A DNA stretch of 64,000 bases from Marinobacter sp. (GTDB taxonomy: Bacteria > Pseudomonadota > Gammaproteobacteria > Pseudomonadales > Oleiphilaceae). Shown in pieces: positions 1 through 7,723 of the stretch. The stretch is taken from positions 39,649-103,648 of the forward strand of contig JASBRL010000007.1 in the NCBI GenBank assembly GCA_030149475.1, written 5' to 3'. Each line of letters starts with the position of its first letter. The stretch's first letter is position 1. The notes below the pieces were generated by a model. That model saw only the letters and a program-made list of their open reading frames with translations. It ran no database searches and was not told where the DNA came from. A program made the position numbers and the translations under genes.

Positions 1-132
1 CACGAAGACTCCATTAATGCCGACTCCCGGCACTACCTCAATCGCCTCTCGGACCTGCTGTTCGTCATTGCCCGTGTGCTGGCCCGGCGGGACGGCGCCC
101 AGGAGGTACTCTGGGAGCAAACCAGGCCCTGA
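1..132 (+). CDS. ATP:cob(I)alamin adenosyltransferase (PduO type), C-terminal fragment
   Basis: The window opens inside this reading frame, so only the last 43 residues are visible. They contain NRLSDLLFVIARVLARR followed by a Trp-Glu-Gln near the end, which is the C-terminal helix signature of PduO-type adenosyltransferases. These enzymes transfer the adenosyl group of ATP to cob(I)alamin to make coenzyme B12 in the cytoplasm. The gene runs toward the chemoreceptor gene and stops 6 nt before that gene's stop codon, a tight convergent arrangement. The start and N-terminal ATP-binding motifs lie outside the window. Confidence 0.8.
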   Translation, partial: HEDSINADSRHYLNRLSDLLFVIARVLARRDGAQEVLWEQTRP

Positions 133-138
133 CTTCAG

Positions 139-2169
139 TCAGACCCGGAACGCTTCGACGAGCCGTTGGAGAGAGGCAGTCAGGTCGGACATCTCGCGAG
201 CTGCCTCAAGAGTCTGCCCGGCATCACCGGCGGTCACCCGCCCAAGTTCACTGATCTGGGCGACATTGGCGTTCACGTTTTTGGCGACGGCTGACTGCTC
301 CTCCGCAGCCTGGGCAATCTGGTGACTCATATCGACGATGGTAGAGATCCCGGTGGCGATCCTGTCCAGAGCTTCGGTGACATCTGTGGACCTGGCTACC
401 GTCGTCTGGGTGACCTCATGACTGTTGGTCATAGCGGTCACGGCGTCTTTTACGCCGCTTTGCAGACGGGAAATCATGCTTTCAATTTCTTCGGTGGACT
501 TGTGGGTACGCTGGGACAGCGATCGTACTTCATCGGCAACCACCGCAAATCCCCGCCCCTGATCACCGGCACGTGCGGCCTCAATGGCCGCGTTCAACGC
601 CAGCAGATTGGTTTGCTCGGCGATGGCTTTTATCTCCACGAGCACCTGGCTGATACTTCCACTGTCCGCACTGACCCGGTTGATCATCTCAACCGCACCG
701 GTAATTTCTGCCGACAGGCGGTCGATCGTTGCAACCGTCTCTGCGACAACCTGACGCCCCTGACCGGCATCCTGCTCAGCCTGTCCGGCTGCATCCGCAA
801 CCCGGTGCGCGCTTTCCGACACCTCCTGAACGGTATCCACCATCTGCGACATGGCGTCCGTGATCTGGTAGGTCTCGTCCATCTGGCGAGCCACCGCATC
901 ACGGTTTGAAGTGGCCGTCTCGTTTACCCGACTGGCCTGCTGATCCACATCCTGAGTGGTCGCACCAACGGACCGGATCAGTTCGGCCATTTTACTGGTC
1001 ATATTGTTGAATTCATCGGTCAGTGTGCCCAGTTCGTCGCGATTGCGAAGGTGAATGCGAACGGACATATCCCCGGCCGCCACTTCACGGGCGGCCACGC
1101 TGAACGAGCGAATGGCCCGCCGTACCGATACAAAAAAGCCGATATACAGATACACCACCACGGCAAGCACAACGACAAGCGATACAAAGATGAGCATTCG
1201 CTGGTTCTTTTCACTTGCCAGGCGCCCGGCCAGATTGTCACCGATCACGCTGAACACGGTGGTATTCAACGAATCCAGTGGACTGAGTGCCTGTGTCATC
1301 CCGGCATCGTAGTCGGCCCAGGGCATATCGAGGCGCATGGGCGTAACAATATCCGCGTCGAGCAGATCCCGAACCTTGATCAGACTGGTGGCCACCTGGT
1401 CAACGCTGGCCCCCGCCTGCTTTGCGAATGCTTCGGAACTGCTGACCGCAACGGTCAGCGCAGGCTGAAGCTGGGCATTCAGGTTCGTCAGGCGGTCGTA
1501 GATTTCGTTGGTCTTATCTCCCAATGCGTACCCGAGCTGCCCTTCAAGCAACGCAAAGATACCGAAGGAGCGTGCCTGGCCGATCAGGCTGCGGGCATCC
1601 GGCAGCGAAGTCAAACCCAGTTCCAGCAACAACTGATTCTGGCGTGATGGGTCCTGGGCCAGCCCTGATATCTGGGCTGTCGCCGTCATCAGGGCACGAA
1701 CTTTCTGGACGAATTCCTGATAGTACTTGAACTGAGGGTCCATCGTTTGCTGATACAAATCTTCCGATTTCAGCTTTTCCCAGTCAGCCCGAAGCGCTTT
1801 CACCAGATTGCGCCAGTTGTTGTTGGCATCAAACAGGTTCTCCTGCGCAACCAGGGTATTGAGCAGGCTATCGATCTCTGCCCGGGCCGCAGCGGCTTTG
1901 GCCAGTACGTCCGACTCCTCCTTGAGCTTGCCCGGGGCCTGATAATCCCGATAGTGCAGCGCAGCCACCAACAGACGATTCATGTCCCTGAGCCGGTCGA
2001 GCCCTTCAACACCTTTGGTAATGGTCGTTACAGAATGATTCAGCTCGCCGATCACCAGAGACGACAAGCCGACAATGGGCAGCAGGAAAAGCACGCTGAT
2101 GAGGCTGAACTTGTAAATCATTGGCAGCCGATTCATCAATGCAACGGCGGGGTAGATTATTGTTTTCAA
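139..2169 (-). CDS. Methyl-accepting chemotaxis protein
   Basis: A transmembrane chemoreceptor of 676 residues that would signal through CheW/CheA. Seen: a first membrane helix (about 19-40), a large periplasmic helical ligand region (about 41-322), a second membrane helix (about 324-346), a HAMP linker (about 347-400) and a long coiled-coil signalling domain. The conserved hairpin tip (about 515-545) includes [18 protein letters not shown] and [10 protein letters not shown]. No CheB/CheR-docking pentapeptide is visible at the C-terminus. The first codon is TTG, preceded by GGAG at 7-nt spacing. An in-frame ATG at 2134-2136 has no visible ribosome site, so TTG is preferred. A sigma-28-type promoter lies about 65 nt upstream. 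The ligand is unknown. Confidence 0.93.
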   Translation of the reverse strand: MKTIIYPAVALMNRLPMIYKFSLISVLFLLPIVGLSSLVIGELNHSVTTITKGVEGLDRLRDMNRLLVAALHYRDYQAPGKLKEESDVLAKAAAARAEIDSLLNTLVAQENLFDANNNWRNLVKALRADWEKLKSEDLYQQTMDPQFKYYQEFVQKVRALMTATAQISGLAQDPSRQNQLLLELGLTSLPDARSLIGQARSFGIFALLEGQLGYALGDKTNEIYDRLTNLNAQLQPALTVAVSSSEAFAKQAGASVDQVATSLIKVRDLLDADIVTPMRLDMPWADYDAGMTQALSPLDSLNTTVFSVIGDNLAGRLASEKNQRMLIFVSLVVVLAVVVYLYIGFFVSVRRAIRSFSVAAREVAAGDMSVRIHLRNRDELGTLTDEFNNMTSKMAELIRSVGATTQDVDQQASRVNETATSNRDAVARQMDETYQITDAMSQMVDTVQEVSESAHRVADAAGQAEQDAGQGRQVVAETVATIDRLSAEITGAVEMINRVSADSGSISQVLVEIKAIAEQTNLLALNAAIEAARAGDQGRGFAVVADEVRSLSQRTHKSTEEIESMISRLQSGVKDAVTAMTNSHEVTQTTVARSTDVTEALDRIATGISTIVDMSHQIAQAAEEQSAVAKNVNANVAQISELGRVTAGDAGQTLEAAREMSDLTASLQRLVEAFRV

Positions 2170-2231
2170 GTACTTGCTCCGAAGAATGGACTGCCTCGCC
2201 AGGCGTCCTGTAAAACCGCTTTATACCTGAA

Positions 2232-2258
2232 TTGACGGCAGTTTCCCCGAAAACTTGA
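2232..2258 (-). promoter_or_regulatory. Sigma-28 (FliA)-type promoter of the chemoreceptor gene
   Basis: On the minus strand the sequence reads TCAAGTTT, 11 nt, GCCGTCAA. The flagellar sigma-28 consensus is TAAAGTTT-N11-GCCGATAA, so the match is 7/8 and 6/8 with exact spacing. It points at the chemoreceptor start, leaving a leader of about 55 nt. Chemoreceptors are typical members of the FliA regulon, which supports the call. Activity is inferred, not shown. Confidence 0.7.
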
Positions 2259-2329
2259 GCATTTTGTGACTCCGTTTGTGAATCCTGCCCCTCGCCGGTA
2301 TTTTCCGATCAGTCCGTGATGGGCAGGCG

Positions 2330-3223
2330 TCAGGCCAGGACACCCGCGATCACCAGCAATGCCAGCACACCGATCCAGACAAACATGGTTCGGTTCAGCA
2401 GATCCCGGACAGCGGTCAGACTGCGATCTCCGAAATCCGTCCAGTCGTCAGGATGGAGCTGAGCAAACCGATTGGGCTCCAGCGCATAACCGGTCAGCGC
2501 AGCATCCGCCGCATTCATCAACACGGCCTGCGGGCGGAAGGACCACGACAACACCCCGATCCACCCGTCTTTGAGCCAGCCGGCCAGGTCGCCGGCCAGG
2601 CCGAAAGACACGGACATCAAGCGAACGGGCAACCAGGCGAGACCATCAACCGCCACAGCAAAACCGTCTCTGGCTTCGGCCTGCGGCCACTGATCACGTA
2701 GCGCCAGTACACCTCTCACCATCAGGGCAACCCCGATACCTCCGATGAGGTACCAGAATATAATCAGGAAGTACCGCTCAAACATGACTTGCATGAATCG
2801 TCCGCACAGCGCCAGATGCAGGGTTTCAGGGGCATTGGCAGCACCGGCGTGGGCTCCGGGCAGACTGTCTTTCATGTGATGCCAGGCCGCCTGCATGTCG
2901 CCCCGGCGCCAGGCTTCTGTGTAGGCGTCAAGACGATCCCGCCAGCCAGTTGCCCCCAGCAGCACAACCAGCACGATCAGATCAAGACCATGAGCCAGTG
3001 GAGACCAGGGCGACAAACGCAGTTGATGGCTGATCAGTACCAGCACCAGAGCCGGAACGACGATCATCAGCACCCCCGGCCAGATCCGCGCGCCTTTACC
3101 GGCCACCGAGGCCTGATCAATCTTGCGCAGATAGTGCTGCCAGAGCACATCGGGGTCCAGTCGGTTTCCGGTGTCCAGGCGACGACGGATAAAATAGGCC
3201 AGCAACAGCACAAAAAAGGTCAT
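2330..3223 (-). CDS. ampE: Regulatory signalling modulator protein AmpE
   Basis: An inner-membrane protein of 297 residues, near the usual length of AmpE. Hydrophobic segments are seen at the N-terminus (MTFFVLLLAYF), around 60-105, around 155-180 and at the C-terminus. AmpE is encoded next to AmpD in enterobacteria and pseudomonads and is linked to beta-lactamase induction and peptidoglycan recycling, with an unclear biochemical role. The ATG at 3221-3223 was chosen because it lies 1 nt after the ampD stop and begins with the expected membrane helix. The open frame continues upstream inside ampD, but that stretch is not membrane-like. Confidence 0.88.
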   Translation of the reverse strand: MTFFVLLLAYFIRRRLDTGNRLDPDVLWQHYLRKIDQASVAGKGARIWPGVLMIVVPALVLVLISHQLRLSPWSPLAHGLDLIVLVVLLGATGWRDRLDAYTEAWRRGDMQAAWHHMKDSLPGAHAGAANAPETLHLALCGRFMQVMFERYFLIIFWYLIGGIGVALMVRGVLALRDQWPQAEARDGFAVAVDGLAWLPVRLMSVSFGLAGDLAGWLKDGWIGVLSWSFRPQAVLMNAADAALTGYALEPNRFAQLHPDDWTDFGDRSLTAVRDLLNRTMFVWIGVLALLVIAGVLA

Positions 3224-3224
3224 G

Positions 3225-3833
3225 TCATTGACTCCCGGTAACGGCGTGTGGACCGGCATTGTCGATCTCCGCCAGTAGTCGCCTGTAACGGGACCAGTCA
3301 AATGCCGGGCCGGGATCCGTTTTCCGACCCGGGGCAATATCACTGTGACCGGTTATGCGATCAGCCTCAATAGCAGGCCAGGCGCGGATGATAAGCGCAC
3401 TCACATGGGCCAGTGCCTGATACTGAACCCGGGTGTACGGAGCTGTATCCGTGCCTTCCAGTTCAATACCGATCGAGTAGTCATTGCACTCCTCCTGCCC
3501 CGCAAAACAGGAACGCCCTGCATGCCACGCACGTTTGAGCAGGTTGACGAACTGGACCAGCTCACCGTCCCGACGGATCAGCAGATGCGAGGAGACCTGA
3601 AGCGATGCAATACTGGCAAAGTAGGGATGCTCGCCGGGATTGAGCTGATTGCAGAAGAACTGTTCGATCCAGGGGCCGCCGTAGTGTCCGGGCGGCAGAC
3701 TGATACTGTGAACCACCAGAAGTGAAACTGCCGAGCCGGCGGGTCGTTCGCCAAAGTTGGGTGATGGGCACCACCGCGCCTCCGCCACGCGACCGGTGGC
3801 CCGAAGTTGCTCGGCGGCTTCCGTCATCGACAT
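3225..3833 (-). CDS. ampD: 1,6-anhydro-N-acetylmuramyl-L-alanine amidase AmpD
   Basis: A zinc amidase that cleaves the peptide from anhydro-muropeptides in the cytoplasm during cell-wall recycling, thereby keeping AmpR-dependent beta-lactamase genes repressed. Seen: Amidase_2 fold motifs, with likely zinc ligands His in LLVVHSISLPPG and His and Asp in GHSDIAPGRKTDPG. No signal peptide is present. The start used is the first of two close ATGs (3833 or 3827), giving about 200 residues against roughly 185 in relatives. The same frame stays open for about 75 more codons upstream, into the DUF1631 gene, but that stretch resembles nothing in the family. It forms a unit with ampE. Confidence 0.92.
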   Translation of the reverse strand: MSMTEAAEQLRATGRVAEARWCPSPNFGERPAGSAVSLLVVHSISLPPGHYGGPWIEQFFCNQLNPGEHPYFASIASLQVSSHLLIRRDGELVQFVNLLKRAWHAGRSCFAGQEECNDYSIGIELEGTDTAPYTRVQYQALAHVSALIIRAWPAIEADRITGHSDIAPGRKTDPGPAFDWSRYRRLLAEIDNAGPHAVTGSQ

Positions 3834-4002
3834 TAAACTCAAGAGTGCTCCACGGGCCCGATCAGCAGCATGACCGATCAGACAGGTTCGGCGACTCGAT
3901 GAACGTGCATCAAGCGACACGGTTCTCTGACCGGAATCCTCGCTGATTGAAGCACATTGAGGCACTGCGTGCCAGCAGGACATCCGCCGGACAGCATCAA
4001 TC

Positions 4003-6306
4003 TCAATCGCGGCGGCTGTGCCGGAGATTGTCAATGATCGACTCCAGCGCCCGGTCAAAGATAAGACCGTCGTCCAGCATGGTCACCTGCCCCGCGGCCA
4101 ACGCCGCTGCAAGCCCGTCACGCTGATACTCGGCCACTTTCGCACCATTGCGATTAACAAAAATGTACTTGCCCGTCGCCTTGATGACCGCCGCCAGTTT
4201 ACAGCGTACCTTGTGCTGCTCATTCACCAACTCGATCCAGGAGCCGACACGCATGCGATCCGCGTGCTCAAGATGGTGCGCTGCGACCGCGGGCACAGCC
4301 ATCTCCCCGGCGACAGCGCCTGGCACTGACTTTTCGGGGGTATGAACGTCGTCAACCACCGGTTCAGGAGCTTTGCCCGCCGGCGCCTCAGGGATGACGC
4401 GACCAGCGTCCGCCGGCTCAACTGACTGCCCCAGCGACTGGGGAGCCGACGTTACCTGGGTTAAAACCTCTTCCTTGCGAGTGGACAGCTCGCGGAACGT
4501 GATGAGCTGCTGCAGCACATCCACGTGTGCCAGTTCCAGGTCACGAATCATTTTGTCGATCGCGAACGGATCCCAGGAGATGCTTTGCAGGCCTTCGCGA
4601 ATGGCGTCCACAATCCCGGGGATCTCGCGCAACAACGTGCTGCGGGTTCCTTCATCAACCGGCTTCGGATCAACCGTCCAGATAATGTTCCGGGTCAGGC
4701 TGGCGGCGTTGTTCCAGGGCTCACTACCTTCACCTTCCCGCAACACGATCCACTGAAGATATTTATTCCAGGGCTCCCATAGCAGTGATTCGACCACATC
4801 CGGTACCTGCCGTTGGTCTAACGACTCATTCAGCAGCGACTCCACCACGGCTTTGGCGTGTTCATGGCGGGCACGCCCTTCTTCCGCGTCTCGCAGTCGC
4901 TGTTCAACCAGCTCACGGCGCCTCCGGTCGAGGTCCATGAAATGACTGAAGTCCTGCAGCAAATCGGAGAAAATCCCGACATTGTCGGTGAATTCATTCA
5001 GCAGCCGATTCACCACCGATTCGATTTTCTCCCGCAGGGGATCCCGCTGACTGGCCGTTTTTTCGTTCCAGCCGATACCCGCCATTGCCAGCTCGTTCAG
5101 CAATTTGCGAGCCGGGTGCCCACCGCGATTGAAGAAGCTGCGGTCACACAGCGCAACCTTGAGCACCGGGATCTGCAGGCGGCCAATGAGTGCCTTCATC
5201 AACGGCGGTAGCTGACGATCTTCCAGAATAAACTCAAACAGCATAGTGACCAGATTAATGACGTCACTGTCGACCTGCTGAACGGCAAAAACGTGCCCCT
5301 GCTCGGCTCGCAGCGCATGCTTCAACTGTAAAGACAGCGGTGCAACACCGTCGCCGGCCATCTCGAAATGACCGGTTTGGGCGGTATTCAGACGTGCCAG
5401 CAGCGCATGTGTATCCAGCCTTCTGGCACCGGGAGGAGACTGGAACTGACCGCCGGACGGCTCCTGGTGCAGCAGCGAACTCAACTCGCTGAACGTCGCG
5501 CCGCTCTGGCCTGCCTCCTCCTCTTCGCTCAGGCCCCCGACCGGACCTGAAGGAGGGGGCGGGACGGAACGGTCGGACATCGATCTATTTGTCGGGTTCC
5601 GGGTTCCACCGGGTACGGGCGCCCGCTTGAGGTCCGGCAGAATGCCATCCTGGACCAGCAGGCGGTTGGCTTCTTTATATACAGTCTCAAGCCGGCTGAT
5701 GAGCAACCTGTCAAACAGCTTCAGAACGATCAGCTTGGCCCGGATGTCAATTTCAAGATCCGCACACGCCTCTCCCAGACCGGTGCAGATGACCTCCGGG
5801 CTCAACGGCATCTGGCGCGCCGCAAAGCGCACGCCCGGGACCACGGCGGCAACACGGGCGGTCAGCATACCGATCGCGTCCGCATGGCGATTACGCAGTT
5901 TGGTCATCAGATTGTCGATAGCCACTTTCTGCTCGAGTTCGCCATGATCCATCAGCGTCAGCGAATCCTGATCCACATCCTGCAGACCGCTGCTGCCTGG
6001 TAACGGGTCGAACCGGCCAATCTCGTTGAAGGCCCGGCTTATCCATTGCATGACCGACAGTGACATGGGCTTCCGACGTAGCCGTAATTCCCGCATTGCA
6101 TCAAAGTAAGCGGTCTGCTCCTGGTTGGTACCGGCCTTGTCGGCCAGGCCGAACAACGCGTCGTCAGCGCTGTCAAAGAACTCGTTCAACAGTGTGCTCA
6201 GGGTCAGGCCGGAGGCATCACGCAGCCGAACAAGCACAACCGGCATGGAAACCCGGTCCATGTCCCGCTGTGTGTTCATATTCACCACTTTTCGGTCCTG
6301 CGCCAT
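4003..6306 (-). CDS. DUF1631 family protein (PA4523-like)
   Basis: A soluble protein of 767 residues with no signal peptide or membrane helix. It matches the DUF1631 family, found between ampD and nadC in pseudomonads and sometimes mis-annotated as thymidine phosphorylase. It is rich in charged helices. A proline/serine-rich linker lies around 235-280, and a second low-complexity stretch around 615-680 precedes a small compact C-terminal domain (about 685-767, including RVGSWIELVNE and KYIFVNRNG). That last part looks like a PilZ-like beta barrel, but this is only an impression. A GGAG site sits upstream of the ATG, and phased repeats lie in the promoter region. Function is unknown. Confidence 0.85.
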   Translation of the reverse strand: MAQDRKVVNMNTQRDMDRVSMPVVLVRLRDASGLTLSTLLNEFFDSADDALFGLADKAGTNQEQTAYFDAMRELRLRRKPMSLSVMQWISRAFNEIGRFDPLPGSSGLQDVDQDSLTLMDHGELEQKVAIDNLMTKLRNRHADAIGMLTARVAAVVPGVRFAARQMPLSPEVICTGLGEACADLEIDIRAKLIVLKLFDRLLISRLETVYKEANRLLVQDGILPDLKRAPVPGGTRNPTNRSMSDRSVPPPPSGPVGGLSEEEEAGQSGATFSELSSLLHQEPSGGQFQSPPGARRLDTHALLARLNTAQTGHFEMAGDGVAPLSLQLKHALRAEQGHVFAVQQVDSDVINLVTMLFEFILEDRQLPPLMKALIGRLQIPVLKVALCDRSFFNRGGHPARKLLNELAMAGIGWNEKTASQRDPLREKIESVVNRLLNEFTDNVGIFSDLLQDFSHFMDLDRRRRELVEQRLRDAEEGRARHEHAKAVVESLLNESLDQRQVPDVVESLLWEPWNKYLQWIVLREGEGSEPWNNAASLTRNIIWTVDPKPVDEGTRSTLLREIPGIVDAIREGLQSISWDPFAIDKMIRDLELAHVDVLQQLITFRELSTRKEEVLTQVTSAPQSLGQSVEPADAGRVIPEAPAGKAPEPVVDDVHTPEKSVPGAVAGEMAVPAVAAHHLEHADRMRVGSWIELVNEQHKVRCKLAAVIKATGKYIFVNRNGAKVAEYQRDGLAAALAAGQVTMLDDGLIFDRALESIIDNLRHSRRD

Positions 6307-6616
6307 AGTCGGCCTACTCCGGTTTCACAAAAATTCACTGTTCTGTACGCTTATCATAGGCGCTCGGTGGGTCACCTTGTGTCAGGTTTTGTCACCTTTT
6401 GTGTGCACAGGCACTGCATCACAGTTTGGCACAATAACTGGCTATAAAAGCAGCTTTGACGAAGTCAGGTAAGCAGGCTCAAAGTACTGGATTTGCAAAA
6501 AAGTGACGTTCTGCGTCAGGTCCGGCACCGCCGTGAGGCCGGAACCTGCTGGCTCACCCGACAGACAGGCGCTAGAATCACCGTTCCATTTCGATCGACC
6601 AGACACCGGATCTTTC
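6307..6616. other. Divergent intergenic region between DUF1631 and nadC
   Basis: About 310 bp without a convincing gene. It holds a TATGAT -10 element for the minus strand (6353-6358), three 10-bp-phased repeats next to it, and a TAGAAT element (6573-6578) that could be the nadC -10 although its -35 is weak. Nothing resembling an RNA gene was seen. Confidence 0.6.
6353..6400 (-). promoter_or_regulatory. Promoter and phased TGAC repeats upstream of DUF1631
   Basis: Minus strand: a TATGAT -10 hexamer about 50 nt upstream of the start codon, with no good -35 at 17-18 nt. In its place are three copies of a decamer (plus strand GTCACCTTGT, GTCAGGTTTT, GTCACCTTTT at 6371-6400), which puts TGAC on the same helical face every 10 bp. 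A poor -35 covered by phased repeats is typical of an activator-dependent promoter. The regulator is not known. Confidence 0.45.
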
Positions 6617-7474
6617 ATGAGCCCCATCACCCCCGAAATGTTGCGCCAGTCCCGCGTCGAAGCTGTTGCCCGCAGTCTTGAGGAAGATATCGGCACAGGC
6701 GACATTACCGCCAGGCTGATTGCCGATGATACCCGGGCATCCGGACAGGTTATCACCCGACAGCATGCGGTCGTCGCGGGCATCGACTGGGTTAACGAAG
6801 TCTTCCATCAGGTTGACCCGCGGCTTTTGCTCGACTGGCAGGTCTCAGATGGCCAATCGGTCGCACCCGACCAGGTACTGTTTCGCTGTCAGGGCAAGGC
6901 ACGAAGCCTGTTAACCGCCGAGCGGTCAGCGTTGAACTGGCTGCAGACGCTATCCGGCGTGGCAACTCGTTGCGCAACCTACGCCCGACAGGTAAAGCAC
7001 ACCGGTGTCAGGTTACTTGATACCCGCAAAACGCTTCCCGGCCTGCGACTGGCCCAGAAATACGCGGTCACCTGTGGTGGCTGTCACAATCACCGGATCG
7101 GGCTTTATGACGCTTTTCTCATCAAGGAAAACCATATAGCGGCCTGCGGCTCTATTGCCCGGGCCGTTGTCACCGCCCGTCGCATCGCGCCTGAGAGACC
7201 GGTTGAGGTGGAGACCGAAACGATGGACGAACTGCAACAGGCTCTGACCGCCGGTGCAGACATCATCATGCTGGATGAATTTTCGCTCACAGATATGCGA
7301 GAGGCTGTTGCGCTGGTATCTGGAGCGGCTAAACTGGAAGCATCGGGCGGTATAAACGCGGAAACGCTGGTCCCGGTTGCCGAAACAGGCGTGGACTATA
7401 TATCCATTGGCGCACTCACCAAGGATGTAACAGCGGTTGACCTGTCCATGAGACTCAGCACGAATGGAGAGTAA
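6617..7474 (+). CDS. nadC: Nicotinate-nucleotide pyrophosphorylase (quinolinate phosphoribosyltransferase)
   Basis: Converts quinolinate and PRPP to nicotinate mononucleotide in de novo NAD synthesis. The 285 residues match the family length. Seen: [10 protein letters not shown] near the N-terminus, [11 protein letters not shown] and [20 protein letters not shown] in the middle, and [11 protein letters not shown] in the C-terminal barrel, all characteristic of NadC. The start at MSPITPEML was chosen over an upstream in-frame ATG (6503) because family proteins begin here. No other NAD genes are adjacent. The ampE-ampD-DUF1631-nadC order is conserved in Pseudomonas. Confidence 0.96.
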   Translation: MSPITPEMLRQSRVEAVARSLEEDIGTGDITARLIADDTRASGQVITRQHAVVAGIDWVNEVFHQVDPRLLLDWQVSDGQSVAPDQVLFRCQGKARSLLTAERSALNWLQTLSGVATRCATYARQVKHTGVRLLDTRKTLPGLRLAQKYAVTCGGCHNHRIGLYDAFLIKENHIAACGSIARAVVTARRIAPERPVEVETETMDELQQALTAGADIIMLDEFSLTDMREAVALVSGAAKLEASGGINAETLVPVAETGVDYISIGALTKDVTAVDLSMRLSTNGE

Positions 7475-7723
7475 GCGCGGAGTCACCGTCGTTTCTCAGG
7501 GACTCTCGGATATGAGTGGTCCGCTCTGGCAAACATCAGGCCATCCCTATTCGGGTGGAATTTGACTGAGTCTGGCAGGAAGTCGGGTCTGGCTGCAGGA
7601 TACCGTTAATCAGACCGGCAAAACCAGAATCCAGCCCATTGCCGCCTCCCGGAGGCTGGCAACGGGCTCAGGGGCGTGAGATGGACAGCAGCGAACCCCC
7701 GGTAATCGCATAGACAGGTAGGG
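7475..7723 (+). other. 249-nt leader between nadC and the cyclase gene, with imperfect hairpin
   Basis: No gene is seen here. An imperfect hairpin (arms about 14 nt, 7634-7667: GCCCATTGCC facing GGCAACGGGC) lies 56 nt before the start codon of the GGDEF-EAL gene. It is not followed by a T run, so it is not an obvious terminator. I could not match it to a known riboswitch by eye. Confidence 0.4.

Noticed and set aside
3961..3973. GGCACTGCGTGCC hairpin after the DUF1631 stop as a terminator
   Set aside because: The stem is only 5 bp and no T run follows on the minus strand.
3834..4058. Upstream in-frame extension of ampD (about 75 codons)
   Set aside because: Overlaps the DUF1631 end and has no similarity to AmpD; family length fits the inner start.
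6427..6443. TGGCAC followed by CTGGC, resembling a sigma-54 element
   Set aside because: The GG-GC spacing is off by one from the -24/-12 consensus and the -12 half is poor.
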